In this document: piece after piece, positions 24,381-33,069 of the stretch
How positions within the stretch are numbered: position 1 is the first letter of the stretch
How the letters are laid out: the number at the start of each line of letters is the position of its first letter
Source of the DNA: Opitutia bacterium
GTDB lineage: Bacteria; Verrucomicrobiota; Verrucomicrobiia; Opitutales; Opitutaceae
Length of the DNA stretch: 64,000 nt
Direction: 5' to 3'
NCBI GenBank assembly: GCA_016217545.1
Contig: JACRHT010000002.1
Coordinates: forward strand, 434,001-498,000
Position numbers and translations under genes: made by a program
Notes under the pieces: model-generated
What the model was told of the DNA's origin: nothing
Databases searched by the model: none
The model's input: the letters and a program-made list of their open reading frames with translations, nothing else

Positions 24381-25547
24381 TTACGCTTCGATTTCCGCCA
24401 GCGCGCGCTTGCGCTCGAGCGGCTTCGGCCGCTCCCACGTGCGCGCGGTGTTGATGATGACGCCGATGAGGAATCCCATCAGCAGGAGATTGGAGCCGCC
24501 GGCGCTGATGAAAGGCAGCGACATGCCCTTGGTGGGCATCATGCCGGTCACGACCATGAGGTTGATGATCGCCTGCAGGCTGATCAGGAGCAGGCAGCCG
24601 GTCACGAGGAGAAATTGAAAGAGATTCGGCGCTCGGCGCACGTGCATGAGCCCGGCGACGAACAAGGCGATGAAGAGGATCACGGTGAGCAGTGTGAAGA
24701 TCAGGCCCATCTCCTCGCCCATGATCGCGAAAATGAAATCGGTGTGCGCCTCCGGGAGAAACGACTGCTGTTGCCGACCGTTGCCGATGCCGACGCCGTC
24801 GACGCCGCCCGCCGCGAAGGCGAGGATGGCCTGCCAGAGCTGATACGCGCCCTCGCTGCGGTTCGCCTCGACGTCCATGAAGGCCGTGATGCGGCGCAAG
24901 CGGTTCGGGTTGTGCAGCACGAGCAGCACGAAACCCATGAGCGCGAACGCCACGCTCGGGAGGATGAACTTGAGGCGCCCGCCCGCGAGGAAGAGCAGGA
25001 TCATGCCCACGCTCGCGCAGAGGAACGCGGTGCCGAAATCGGGCTCGATGATGATCAGACCGGCGAAAAGGCCGATGCCGAGGCACGGGTAAATGAAACC
25101 GCGCTTCAGGTCCTCCATCTTGTTCTGGTTGAGCGCGAGGTAGTGCGACAGCGCGAAGACCATCGCGAGTTTGGCGAATTCGGAGACCTGCAGGCGCGTG
25201 AAGCCGAGATTCAACCAGCGCCAGCTGCCCTTCACGTTGACGCCAATGTGGGGGATGCGCACGAGCACCAAACCGAACAGGGTCACCCCGGCGAGAATCC
25301 AGGCGAACCGTCGCATGCCTTCCAGGTCGACGCGCGCCACGATCCAGGCGATGCCGATCGAGAGCGCGAGGAAGATGAGTTGCTTGAACAGATACGACTG
25401 CGGGCCACCCAACGCGCGCGAGCTGGCGCTAAACAGCACGGTCAGTCCCATGGCCAGCAACGCGGCCACGCACACGAGAATGACGCTCGCGGGAGTGATC
25501 GTGAGGTGGCGGCGGGGAGAAGAAGGTGGCGCGTCGCTCGAACTCAC
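24381..25547 (-). CDS. ftsW: Peptidoglycan polymerase FtsW (SEDS family)
   Basis: A 388-residue SEDS glycosyltransferase with about ten membrane helices, polymerising lipid II at the septum with FtsI. Conserved stretches are VNVKGSWRWLNLGFTRLQVSEFAKL, IIEPDFGTAFLC (with the catalytic Asp of the E-P-D-x-G motif), GAYQLWQAILAFAAGG, the PEAHTDFIFAIMGEE loop and the helix 10 motif GMSLPFISAGGSN. The start is GTG at 25545-25547, 21 nt after the LysM gene. It occupies the usual place of ftsW, but murD, its normal neighbour, is absent. Confidence 0.95.
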   Translation of the reverse strand: MSSSDAPPSSPRRHLTITPASVILVCVAALLAMGLTVLFSASSRALGGPQSYLFKQLIFLALSIGIAWIVARVDLEGMRRFAWILAGVTLFGLVLVRIPHIGVNVKGSWRWLNLGFTRLQVSEFAKLAMVFALSHYLALNQNKMEDLKRGFIYPCLGIGLFAGLIIIEPDFGTAFLCASVGMILLFLAGGRLKFILPSVAFALMGFVLLVLHNPNRLRRITAFMDVEANRSEGAYQLWQAILAFAAGGVDGVGIGNGRQQQSFLPEAHTDFIFAIMGEEMGLIFTLLTVILFIALFVAGLMHVRRAPNLFQFLLVTGCLLLISLQAIINLMVVTGMMPTKGMSLPFISAGGSNLLLMGFLIGVIINTARTWERPKPLERKRALAEIEA

Positions 25548-25568
25548 CGGGGGATTGGCGATTCGGCG

Positions 25569-26504
25569 TTAGCCCTTGGGCGGCGTCTGCGTCTTCGATT
25601 CGTCCACCTTGATCGTCGGGACGTCGGTCGGCTGGTCCTTCAAGCCGGCGTCGAGATCCTGGCCCGGAGGCGGCGGGGCGATTTCAAAATGCGGGGCGGT
25701 GCTGACGGTGGGTTCGGCGGCCGGTTGCGTCGCGGAGGTGCTGGCCGGAGCCGCGGCTTTGGTGGCGCTGCTGCTCTTCGTCGCGGGCGTCTTCGTGGCG
25801 GTGGATTTTTGCGGGACGGCCTTGAAACCCGGGATGACGAGCTTCTGGCCGGCGCGGACCTTGGTCGGGTCGGTGATGCTGTTGGCGGCGGCGAGTTCGC
25901 CGACCGTGACTTGGTAGCGGCGCGCGATCGTGCCGAGGCTCTCGCCGGACTGAACGACGTGGGTGACCGCGTCAGCGCTGCGAGCCGGGGCGGTGGCGGC
26001 GGGTGTCGTGGCAGCCGGCGTGCTCGTCGCGGGCGCGGCGGCGAGGTCCTTCGGGACGACTTTGCCCGGGACGATGAGTTTCTGGCCCGGCTTCAAGGTC
26101 GCGCCCACGGCGAGGCTGTTGGCCTTCGCGAGCTCGGCCACGGTCATGTGATTTTTCTTCGCGATGCTCCAGAGGCTGTCGCCGCGACCGACGGTGTAGG
26201 TGCTGACCGGCGCGACTTCCTCGGCGGCCTTGGCCGGCGTCACCGCCACGGCGTTCGGCGAGCCGGGGCGCGTGGGCTCGGCGCGGCCGGGTTGCGGCGC
26301 GGGCGCGTAGCTCACGGCACCGGTGTCGACCGGAGCGGGGTTGTAGGCAACGGGACTGCCGGCATCACCGCTGGCGGTGGGCACGGTGGCGTCCGGCGTC
26401 GGAACGTTGCGCGGGCTCGATTGGCAACCCGGGCTGGCGAAAATGACGATAAACGCAACTACGTGGACGGCGACCACGTAACCGAATATCTGCAGGATTT
26501 TCAT
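25569..26504 (-). CDS. LysM peptidoglycan-binding protein, probable lipoprotein
   Basis: A 311-residue exported protein. A hydrophobic N-terminal segment ends in FASPGCQSS, a tolerable lipobox. Two LysM domains follow: about residues 102-147 (YTVGRGDSLWSIAKKNHMTVAEL to GQKLIVPG) and about 182-228 (HVVQSGESLGTIARRYQVTVGEL to GQKLVIPG). Pro/Ala/Thr-rich linkers surround them, and no hydrolase domain is present. LysM binds GlcNAc-containing glycan, so it may anchor or guide divisome parts on peptidoglycan. It sits where murD usually lies, between mraY and ftsW, and is co-oriented with both. Confidence 0.88.
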   Translation of the reverse strand: MKILQIFGYVVAVHVVAFIVIFASPGCQSSPRNVPTPDATVPTASGDAGSPVAYNPAPVDTGAVSYAPAPQPGRAEPTRPGSPNAVAVTPAKAAEEVAPVSTYTVGRGDSLWSIAKKNHMTVAELAKANSLAVGATLKPGQKLIVPGKVVPKDLAAAPATSTPAATTPAATAPARSADAVTHVVQSGESLGTIARRYQVTVGELAAANSITDPTKVRAGQKLVIPGFKAVPQKSTATKTPATKSSSATKAAAPASTSATQPAAEPTVSTAPHFEIAPPPPGQDLDAGLKDQPTDVPTIKVDESKTQTPPKG

Positions 26505-26613
26505 GGGCGAAGTATGGGTTTGGGATTCGGCGATTTGCTATCTAAAAATGGGTCGCGGACGGAGCTTTCCACGCGATTGACGAATCGCGTGGAGGCGGCG
26601 GCGCGCGGGTCGC

Positions 26614-26694
26614 TCACGGATCGTTTCGCGGCGTGTCGAGCGTGAGCAGCGCCTGGACGATCAGGAGGGCGACGATGACGAGGGGGATGGTCAT
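26614..26694 (-). CDS. Candidate 26-residue hydrophobic membrane peptide
   Basis: ATG 26692-26694 to TGA 26614-26616 encodes MTIPLVIVALLIVQALLTL followed by a short polar tail (DTPRNDP). The peptide is one membrane helix with a charged end, typical of small membrane proteins. It is on the cluster strand between mraY and the LysM gene. No strong ribosome-binding site is visible, and random hydrophobic short ORFs do occur, so support is moderate. The remaining sequence of this 450-nt region (26505-26613 and 26695-26761) shows no gene. Confidence 0.35.
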   Translation of the reverse strand: MTIPLVIVALLIVQALLTLDTPRNDP

Positions 26695-26761
26695 GGAAAA
26701 CGAGCAGGTGTCCGTTAACAGCAGTGGTTGGTTCCGGTTAAGGTGATGGATAAAGAACCTG

Positions 26762-26941
26762 TCAGCGGACTCCTGCGAAAGTGCGGGCGGTCTTCAGCGG
26801 CAGCTCGGGGAGCGTCACGCCGCGGCGGAGGCGGCGGAGCTTCGCCGCCGAGCGAACGAGCGGCTTGTGGAGGAGCAGAAGACCGGCGTGGGAAATTTCA
26901 CGAAAGCTGGGCGAGAGATCGGAGCTGAAGTCGACGGGCAT
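26762..26941 (-). CDS. Candidate 59-residue basic small protein after mraY
   Basis: ATG 26939-26941 lies 13 nt after the mraY stop, and the frame stays open to TGA at 26762. The product (start MPVDFSSDLSPSFREIS, with the basic core KLRRLRRGVTLPELPLK) has no recognised domain. About four fifths of its third codon positions are G or C, like the true genes here, and it is co-oriented and closely spaced, so translation is plausible. No clear Shine-Dalgarno is seen. It fills part of the space normally held by murD but shows no Mur-ligase motif. Confidence 0.42.
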   Translation of the reverse strand: MPVDFSSDLSPSFREISHAGLLLLHKPLVRSAAKLRRLRRGVTLPELPLKTARTFAGVR

Positions 26942-26954
26942 GGTTTTTCGGGGG

Positions 26955-28070
26955 TTAGCGGAGTTTCAGCGTGGCCAGGCCCATGAGGGCGAAGCCGAGG
27001 GAGAGAACCCAGAAGCGCAGCACGACCTTGGTCTCCGGCCAGCCGAGCTTCTGAAAATGGTGATGGATCGGCGCCATGCGGAAGAGCCGGCGGCCCTCGC
27101 CGTAGCGGCGCTTGGTGAACTTGAACCAGCTCACTTGGAAAACGACCGAGAGCAGCTCCATCACGAACACGCCGCCGATTATCACGAGGGTGAGCGGCTG
27201 ATGGATCATGAAGGCGATGACGCCGATGAGCCCGCCGAGCGCGAGCGAGCCGGTGTCGCCCATGAACACCTCGGCCGGATGCGAATTGAACCACAGGAAC
27301 GCCATGCAGCCGCCGATGAGCGCGCCACACACGACCGTGAGTTCGCCCGCGCCGGGCACGTGGCTGAGCAGCAGGTATTCCGAGAAGATCGAGTTGCCCG
27401 CGATGTAGGCCATGATGCCGAGCACGAGCGCGACCGTGATCGTGCAACCGACCGCGAGGCCATCGAGGCCGTCAGTGAGATTGATGGCGTTCGAGAAGCC
27501 GACGATCCAGAGATAGATCAACACGAGCAGCAGCCACCACGGCATGTGGGCCATGACGGCGTCCTTGAAGAACGGCACCCAGAGCTCGCGAATTTTCTGC
27601 GCGCTGGTCGGATGCCAGAGGAGCGCGGCGAGGGCGACGCCGGTCGCGAGCGACTGCCAGCCGATCTTTTCCCAGGCCTTGATGCCGTCCTTGTTCTTGT
27701 GGACGACCTTCAGGTAGTCGTCGCGCCAGCCGGGAACGGTGAGCGCAGCGTAGACGAACAGCGCGACGAAGACCCAGATGTTGGGCCGCGCCCAGAGCGC
27801 GCTGCTGAGAAACACGGAGAGGAAGATGATCAGCCCGCCCATCGTCGGCGTGTGCTTCTTGTCGAAGTAGGTCGCGCCGAGCGCGCCGGTGCGTTCGTCG
27901 ATGTAGCCGTGGCCGAATTTCAACTCGCGGAATTTGCGGATCAACATCGGTCCGATGATGAACCCGATGATCAGCGCCGTGGCCGAACCCATGATGATGC
28001 GGAACGTCTGCGACGCGAAGAGGCGCAGCGGTCCGAAGTATTGCTCGTAGTCGGCGAGGTAGCTCAGCAT
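26955..28070 (-). CDS. mraY: Phospho-MurNAc-pentapeptide transferase MraY
   Basis: A 371-residue polytopic enzyme that makes lipid I by moving phospho-MurNAc-pentapeptide from UDP onto undecaprenyl phosphate. Family motifs are HTPTMGGLIIF (after KK), the magnesium-binding Asp pair in GWRDDYLKV (D-D), NAINLTDGLDGLAVG and VFMGDTGSLALGG, plus the C-terminal MAPIHHHFQKLGWPETKVV. The length is normal. The ATG begins 3 nt after the murF stop codon. Confidence 0.96.
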   Translation of the reverse strand: MLSYLADYEQYFGPLRLFASQTFRIIMGSATALIIGFIIGPMLIRKFRELKFGHGYIDERTGALGATYFDKKHTPTMGGLIIFLSVFLSSALWARPNIWVFVALFVYAALTVPGWRDDYLKVVHKNKDGIKAWEKIGWQSLATGVALAALLWHPTSAQKIRELWVPFFKDAVMAHMPWWLLLVLIYLWIVGFSNAINLTDGLDGLAVGCTITVALVLGIMAYIAGNSIFSEYLLLSHVPGAGELTVVCGALIGGCMAFLWFNSHPAEVFMGDTGSLALGGLIGVIAFMIHQPLTLVIIGGVFVMELLSVVFQVSWFKFTKRRYGEGRRLFRMAPIHHHFQKLGWPETKVVLRFWVLSLGFALMGLATLKLR

Positions 28071-28073
28071 GGC

Positions 28074-29498
28074 TCAGTGCGTGTCGGCGTGGGGATCGAG
28101 GATGGTTTCGAGGCGGTAGCGGCGGCTGCCCTTGAGGAACGCGGTGCCCTTGAAAGACGCGAGACGGGCGCGGACGGGCGCGACGTCGGTGACGACCGCG
28201 ATCTGCGCGGGGTCGTTGCCGTTTTCGAGGAGGCCTTCGCGCAACGCGGCGGCGTGCGTGCCGATCGTGAAAAGGAAATCGCCCGGCCGAAGCAGGATCG
28301 TGCGGCCGAGCTGTTGATGGAACTCCGCCGCCTGCGCGCCGAGTTCCTCCATGCCGCCGAGCACGTAGAGGCGCGGCAGTTCCGGCCGCGCGAGGCTCGC
28401 GAAAGCCGCGATGGCGTCGGTCATCGAGGCGGGATTGGCGTTGTAGAAATCGCAGTAGACCTCCGCCTCCCCCACCCGCTGCATCTCGCCGCGCCATTTC
28501 GACGGCTGCCACGTGGCGAGGCGCTGCTGCAGCGTCGCGTCATCGACGCCGAGTTCGGAGGCGAGCGCGAGAGCGAGCGCGGCGTTTTGCGCCATGCCAC
28601 CGGACACGCGACGGAGAATGAACGTGCGCTTCGCGCCAAGCGTGACCTCGGTGCGATCAGGACGATGCAGGACCGTGAAAACGATCGTCTGTCCGTCGAC
28701 ACGCACCATCGCCTCGTTCGCCGGCACGAGCACGAGCGGGTTCGCGAGCGAACGGAAGGCCTCGTATTGCCAGCACGACACCGGAAAAACCTGCAGGCCG
28801 CCCGCGCGCACGGCGGTGAGCAACTGGACTTTCTCCGCCGCGACGCCATTGAGCGAGCCGAGCTTCTCGAGGTGCGCCGGGCCGACGAACGTCACGATCG
28901 CGTGGTCAGGCTGGATCATGCCCGCGAGGTCGCGCATTTCGCCGGGCATGTTGATGCCGGCCTCGATCACGGCGGCGGCGTGCGCGGCCGGGTCGAGTTG
29001 CGTGAGCGTGAGCGGGACGCCGATGAAGTTGTTGAGATTGCCTTGGGTTTTGAAAACCGGGGAGCTCGGCGTTGTCGCCGGTCTCGCTGAGACCGGGCCG
29101 GGGTCAGCGACCCCGGCTACATCGCCGAGCAGGAGCGCGACGAGGTCCTTCGTCGAAGTTTTGCCGGCGCTGCCGGTGATGCCGACGACGCGGCCCGGGA
29201 AAGCGCGGCGGTGCGCGGCGGCGATGGCTTGAAAGGCGCGGAGCGGATCGGCGACGACGAGTTGCGGAAGCGCGGAGTCGGAAATCTCGCGCGCGACCAG
29301 CGCGGCGGCGGCGCCTTGCGCGGCGGCATCCGCGAGGAAATCGTGGCCGTCGCGTTTGTCGGTCTTCAGCGCGACGAAAACCTGGCCGGCGGACAGCGTG
29401 CGGGTGTCCTGATTGAAGCCCGAAAGCGACGAGACCGGCATCGTTGTCCAACGACCACCGGTCCAAGACGCGAGCGACTGCGGGATGAACTCACGCAT
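28074..29498 (-). CDS. murF: UDP-MurNAc-tripeptide--D-Ala-D-Ala ligase MurF, with repeat-derived insert
   Basis: A 474-residue Mur ligase adding D-Ala-D-Ala to complete the pentapeptide. The N-terminal domain contains DTRTLSAGQVFVALKTDKRDGHDF. The ATP loop is GITGSAGKTSTK (residues 106-117), and TQGNLNNFIGVPLTL, GINMPGEMRDLA and DFYNANPASM are the usual later motifs. Between LLL and TQGNLNN, residues about 126-150 form an unusual Pro/Ala/Ser-rich loop, encoded by two tandem perfect palindromes related to the one in smc. The loop sits just after the P-loop helix, where insertions can be surface-exposed. The ATG overlaps the end of a small ORF (ATGCGTGA). Confidence 0.95.
   Translation of the reverse strand: MREFIPQSLASWTGGRWTTMPVSSLSGFNQDTRTLSAGQVFVALKTDKRDGHDFLADAAAQGAAAALVAREISDSALPQLVVADPLRAFQAIAAAHRRAFPGRVVGITGSAGKTSTKDLVALLLGDVAGVADPGPVSARPATTPSSPVFKTQGNLNNFIGVPLTLTQLDPAAHAAAVIEAGINMPGEMRDLAGMIQPDHAIVTFVGPAHLEKLGSLNGVAAEKVQLLTAVRAGGLQVFPVSCWQYEAFRSLANPLVLVPANEAMVRVDGQTIVFTVLHRPDRTEVTLGAKRTFILRRVSGGMAQNAALALALASELGVDDATLQQRLATWQPSKWRGEMQRVGEAEVYCDFYNANPASMTDAIAAFASLARPELPRLYVLGGMEELGAQAAEFHQQLGRTILLRPGDFLFTIGTHAAALREGLLENGNDPAQIAVVTDVAPVRARLASFKGTAFLKGSRRYRLETILDPHADTH
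29078..29121 (-). repeat. Two tandem palindromes inside murF
   Basis: Hairpin 1: CCGGTCTC (29078-29085) with GAGACCGG (29089-29096). Hairpin 2: GCCGGGGTC (29097-29105) with GACCCCGGC (29109-29117). Both are perfect with 3-nt loops. On the minus strand the element starts TGTAGCC, as in smc at 6037. It encodes MurF residues about 126-141. Confidence 0.8.
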
Positions 29499-29667
29499 GG
29501 TGGTTGCTCGCGAGGTTGATGGCGCCGAGCTGCAAAGCGCTCGTGCGGTCGGTTTGTTTGCGGCGCGGCACGCGCTGCGCGCGCACCCAAGTCGCCGCCG
29601 GTTTGATGGCGTCGGTGGCTCCGGCCTTGGTCGCGGAGCGGGGAGAATTGTCGTTGGCGTGGTTCAC
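29491..29667 (-). CDS. Candidate 58-residue small protein between murE and murF
   Basis: GTG 29665-29667 starts 4 nt after the murE stop; the frame ends at TGA 29491-29493, overlapping the murF ATG by 8 nt (ATGCGTGA). The product is basic and apparently disordered (start VNHANDNSPRSATKAGATDA, core RAQRVPRRKQ). Over 80% of third codon positions are G or C, as in neighbouring genes, and the fit at both ends is what coupled translation would give. No known domain is recognised. It could be a real cluster-specific peptide or only a leader that delivers ribosomes to murF. Confidence 0.5.
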   Translation of the reverse strand: MNHANDNSPRSATKAGATDAIKPAATWVRAQRVPRRKQTDRTSALQLGAINLASNHHA

Positions 29668-29671
29668 TGGC

Positions 29672-31159
29672 TCAGACCGGCTTCAGCTGCTTGATGCCGA
29701 TGAGTTCGCGGGCGACCTGCCGGTCGTCGAACGGCACGACGGTGTCCGCGAGTTCCTGGAAAGTTTCGTGGCCCTTGCCGGCGATGAGCAGGCAATCGCC
29801 CGCGCGCGCGGCGTCGAGCGCGAGGCTGATGGCGCGGCGGCGGTCCTCGACGAAGGTGATCTTCGCGGGCGCCGTCACGCCGGGCTTCATGTCGGAGAAA
29901 ATCTGCAGCAGAGGCTCGTTGCGCGGGTTGTCGGCGGTGGCGAACGCGGCGTCGGCGAACTCCTGCACGGCGGCGGTCATGAGCGCGCGCTTGGCGCGGT
30001 CGCGGTTGCCACCGCAGCCGAAGACGACGAAGAGCCGGCCGGGCGTGATCGCCTTGAGCATGCTCAGCGAGTTGCGGAGGGCGTCGTCGGTGTGCGCGTA
30101 GTCGACGAGCACGTTGAACGGCTGGCCGGCGTCGATGCGCTCCATGCGACCGGAGACGCCAGCGAAGGACTTGAGGCGCTTCGCGATGATCTGCGGATCG
30201 CGGCCGAGCGCGTAGCAGGCGGCGAAGGCGGCGAGGAGATTGGAGACGTTGTAGCGGCCGATGAGCGGGCTCTCGATTTCGGCGCGGCCCTCGGGCCAGA
30301 CGAGCGTGAGCGCGGCGCTCTGGAACGAGAGACGGACGTTTTCGGCGCGGATCGTCGCGTCGGATGCTTCGCCGAAGGTGACGAGCTTCATGCCGGCAGG
30401 CACTTCGCTGGCCAGACGGCGGCCGTGGGCGTCGTCGAGATTGATCGCGACGGCGCGCGGCGCGGGCGCGGTTTCGCCGCGGAAGAGGCGCGCCTTCACC
30501 GCGAAATAGGCGTCCATCGAACCGTGGTAATCGAGGTGGTCCTGCGTGAGGTTGGTGAACACCGCGACGCCGAACTGCATACCGAGCACGCGCTGCTGAT
30601 CGAGGCCGTGCGAGCTGACTTCCATCACGGCCTGCCGGCAGCCGGCGTCGCGCATCTGCGCGAGCATGCCGAAGAGATCGAGCGCCTCGGGCGTGGTGCG
30701 ATACGAGGGCACGACGCGCGCGCCGAGGTCGTAGTTCACGGTGCCGATGAGGCCGACGCGCTGGTGCTCGGTCGAGAGCAGGTGCTTGGCGAGCGCGGCG
30801 ACGGTGGTCTTGCCGTTGGTGCCGGTGACGCCGACGAGGTCGAGCGAGCGGTCCGGGAACTTGAAGAAGCGCTGCGAGACGCGCGCGAGCGCGCGGCGAA
30901 CGTCGGCGACCTGCACGTAGGTGACGCGCTGCGAAGTGACGGCGGGAATTTTTTCCGCGATGATCGCCACGGCGCCGCGGTTGATCGCCTCGTCGATGAA
31001 GAGGTTGCCGTCAGCGCGGCGGCCTTTGACCGCGAAGAAGAGGTTGCCGTGCATCACGCGGCGGCTGTCGATCGCGAGGCCGGAGATGGGGCGGTCGAGA
31101 TCGCCCTTGCTCGCGACGATTTCGTCGTCGTTGAGGAAGTCGGAGAGCTTCGGGGCCAT
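29672..31159 (-). CDS. murE: UDP-MurNAc-L-Ala-D-Glu--2,6-diaminopimelate ligase MurE
   Basis: A 495-residue Mur ligase. MAPKLSDFLN aligns with normal MurE starts and gives the family length. An alternative ATG at 31262-31264 would add 35 unrelated residues but overlaps the ftsI stop as ATGA, so either start is possible. Motifs: GLAIDSRRVMHGNLFFAVKG, ATP loop GVTGTNGKTT, YRTTPEALDL, MEVSSHGLDQQRV and DYAHTDDALRN. The specificity motif DNPR (in TADNPRNEPL) marks meso-diaminopimelate as the added amino acid, as expected for a Gram-negative wall. Confidence 0.95.
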   Translation of the reverse strand: MAPKLSDFLNDDEIVASKGDLDRPISGLAIDSRRVMHGNLFFAVKGRRADGNLFIDEAINRGAVAIIAEKIPAVTSQRVTYVQVADVRRALARVSQRFFKFPDRSLDLVGVTGTNGKTTVAALAKHLLSTEHQRVGLIGTVNYDLGARVVPSYRTTPEALDLFGMLAQMRDAGCRQAVMEVSSHGLDQQRVLGMQFGVAVFTNLTQDHLDYHGSMDAYFAVKARLFRGETAPAPRAVAINLDDAHGRRLASEVPAGMKLVTFGEASDATIRAENVRLSFQSAALTLVWPEGRAEIESPLIGRYNVSNLLAAFAACYALGRDPQIIAKRLKSFAGVSGRMERIDAGQPFNVLVDYAHTDDALRNSLSMLKAITPGRLFVVFGCGGNRDRAKRALMTAAVQEFADAAFATADNPRNEPLLQIFSDMKPGVTAPAKITFVEDRRRAISLALDAARAGDCLLIAGKGHETFQELADTVVPFDDRQVARELIGIKQLKPV

Positions 31160-31260
31160 CTTGAAGATTTGTTGGGACGCACGGTCGACCGGCCGGCGGC
31201 GAGTGGCCGGCAGCGAGCGAAAGGCCGCGATGAGCGGGTAATTGGGCGTGAGATAGCCGA

Positions 31261-33066
31261 TCATTTGGCGGTTCCGGTCAGCGCGAGCGCGACGCGGGAG
31301 GGCGCGCGCACGGGCTTGATGTCAAGGTATTGGACGAGTTGTTCCGCGACGTGCTTGAACGCGGGGGCCGAAACGGCGCGGCCGTAAGCGAGACCGCCGG
31401 GGACCTTCGCGTCGTCGACGATGACGGAGAGCACGACTTGCGGGCGGCTGGCGGGGAAGAAGCCGACGAAGGACGCGACGTGGCGCGTATTGGAATATTT
31501 GCCGTCGACGATTTTTTGGGTCGTGCCGGTCTTGCCCGCGAGTTCGAAGCCCTCGATGTCGAAGCCGGCGGCGGTGCCGCCTTCCTGCACGACGCCGTGG
31601 AGCATCTGCGCGAGCGTGGCGGCGGTGCTGGGCTTGAGGACTTGGCTGCGCTTCTCGGGCGTCAGCGTCTGGACGATCTTACCCTCGGGGTCGCGGATTT
31701 CCTTGATGATTTGCGGGCGAAGCAGCGTGCCGCCGTTGGCGACGACACTCATCGCCATGTGGATTTGCAGCGGCGTGGCGGCGACGGCGTGGCCCATCGG
31801 CATGCGCGTGATCGTGAGGCCGTCCCACTTGGCGGGCGGCTCGAGGATGCCGCGGACTTCGCCGCCGAGGCCGAACTTCGTCGCTTCGCCGAAGCCGTAG
31901 AGCTTGGCGTATTCGTAGAAACGCTGGGCGCCCATCTTCATCGCGATGTGGGCGGCGCCGCGATTGGAGGAGTGGCTGACAATCTCGCGCACGGAGAGCG
32001 TGCCCATGGCGTGGTCTTCCTTGGGCAGGCGGCGCTCCTTGCCGTCGATGATGACGGTGGGGCTCTCGCAATCGAAGGTGGTGGTCGGCATCACGGTGCC
32101 GTCGTTCAGGCCGCCGCCGGCGGCGACGATCTTGAAGGTGGAGCCGGGCTCGACGATGTCGGTGACGGCGTTGTTGCGCTGGACGTCGAGCGGGGCCTTG
32201 AAGAACTCGTTGAGGTTGTAGCTCGGCCAGTTGGCCATGCCGAGGATCGCGCCGGTCTGCGGATCGCTGACGATGATGGTGGCGAACTTCGGGTTGTATT
32301 TTCCGGCGATGGTTTCGAGTTCGCGCTCGATGATGTTCTGGACGACGGAGTCGATGGTGAGGACGACGTCGTTGCCGTCCTGCGGGTCGACTTCGCGGGT
32401 GCGGAACTGCGCCATCTCGCGGCGCGCACCGTCCTTCTCGGATTCGATCCAGCCGTCCTGCCCCTTGAGGTAGAGGTCGAGGTGCTTCTCGGCGCCGGTG
32501 ACGGGAATGTTCTCCTTATTAATGTAGCCGATGACGTGCGCGGCGAGCTGGTTGCCCGGGTAGACGCGCTTGTAGCCGCGGGAGCCGTAGATGCCGCGGA
32601 TCTTGAGATCCATGATCTGGTCGTAGACGGCTTCGTCGACTTCGTCGGCGAGCTTCACGTAGCGGACGCGCTTGTCCTTCACCGCTTCGTCGCGCGAGGC
32701 GAGCGCGAGCTGGGAGGCGGCGATGTTTTTCCGCAGCGTCTTGTCGAGTTCGAGGAAATTGGTGTTCAGCAGGCGCGCGAGGGCGGCCCACTTGGTGCTG
32801 TCGGCCTCCTTGAGCATCTCCGGGTCGGCGCCGAGGACGATGTAGGAGCGCGAAGTGGCAAGGACGTTGCCCTTGGTGTCGAGGAGCGCGCCGCGACGGG
32901 CGTGTTCGACGACGATCTGGCGGCGGGCCTTGTTCACGAACTTCAGCAACTCGTCGCGATGGAGCACGTGGAGGTAAACGAGTCTCCCGCCGACGGCGGC
33001 GAAGAACCCGAGCACGCCCACGGCGAGGAGCGTCATGCGAAAGTTGGAAGCAAAGCCCTTGGACAT
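31261..33066 (-). CDS. ftsI: Septal peptidoglycan transpeptidase FtsI (PBP3/class B PBP)
   Basis: A 601-residue class B penicillin-binding protein. One N-terminal membrane helix (MTLLAVGVLGFFAAVGGRL) precedes a dimerisation/pedestal domain with RRGALLDTKGNVLATS. The transpeptidase domain shows all three active-site motifs: STFK (in EPGSTFKIVAAG), SSN (in SHSSNRGAAHIA) and KTGT (in ELAGKTGTTQ). It crosslinks septal peptidoglycan in the periplasm with FtsW. The start ATG lies 3 nt after the ftsL-like stop. Confidence 0.94.
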   Translation of the reverse strand: MSKGFASNFRMTLLAVGVLGFFAAVGGRLVYLHVLHRDELLKFVNKARRQIVVEHARRGALLDTKGNVLATSRSYIVLGADPEMLKEADSTKWAALARLLNTNFLELDKTLRKNIAASQLALASRDEAVKDKRVRYVKLADEVDEAVYDQIMDLKIRGIYGSRGYKRVYPGNQLAAHVIGYINKENIPVTGAEKHLDLYLKGQDGWIESEKDGARREMAQFRTREVDPQDGNDVVLTIDSVVQNIIERELETIAGKYNPKFATIIVSDPQTGAILGMANWPSYNLNEFFKAPLDVQRNNAVTDIVEPGSTFKIVAAGGGLNDGTVMPTTTFDCESPTVIIDGKERRLPKEDHAMGTLSVREIVSHSSNRGAAHIAMKMGAQRFYEYAKLYGFGEATKFGLGGEVRGILEPPAKWDGLTITRMPMGHAVAATPLQIHMAMSVVANGGTLLRPQIIKEIRDPEGKIVQTLTPEKRSQVLKPSTAATLAQMLHGVVQEGGTAAGFDIEGFELAGKTGTTQKIVDGKYSNTRHVASFVGFFPASRPQVVLSVIVDDAKVPGGLAYGRAVSAPAFKHVAEQLVQYLDIKPVRAPSRVALALTGTAK

Positions 33067-33069
33067 CGC

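Noticed and set aside
31160-31264. MurE start 35 codons upstream, with ATGA overlap to ftsI
   Set aside because: The overlap is attractive, but the extension has no similarity to MurE, while MAPKLSDFL aligns with family N-termini and gives the usual 495 residues. Kept only as an alternative.
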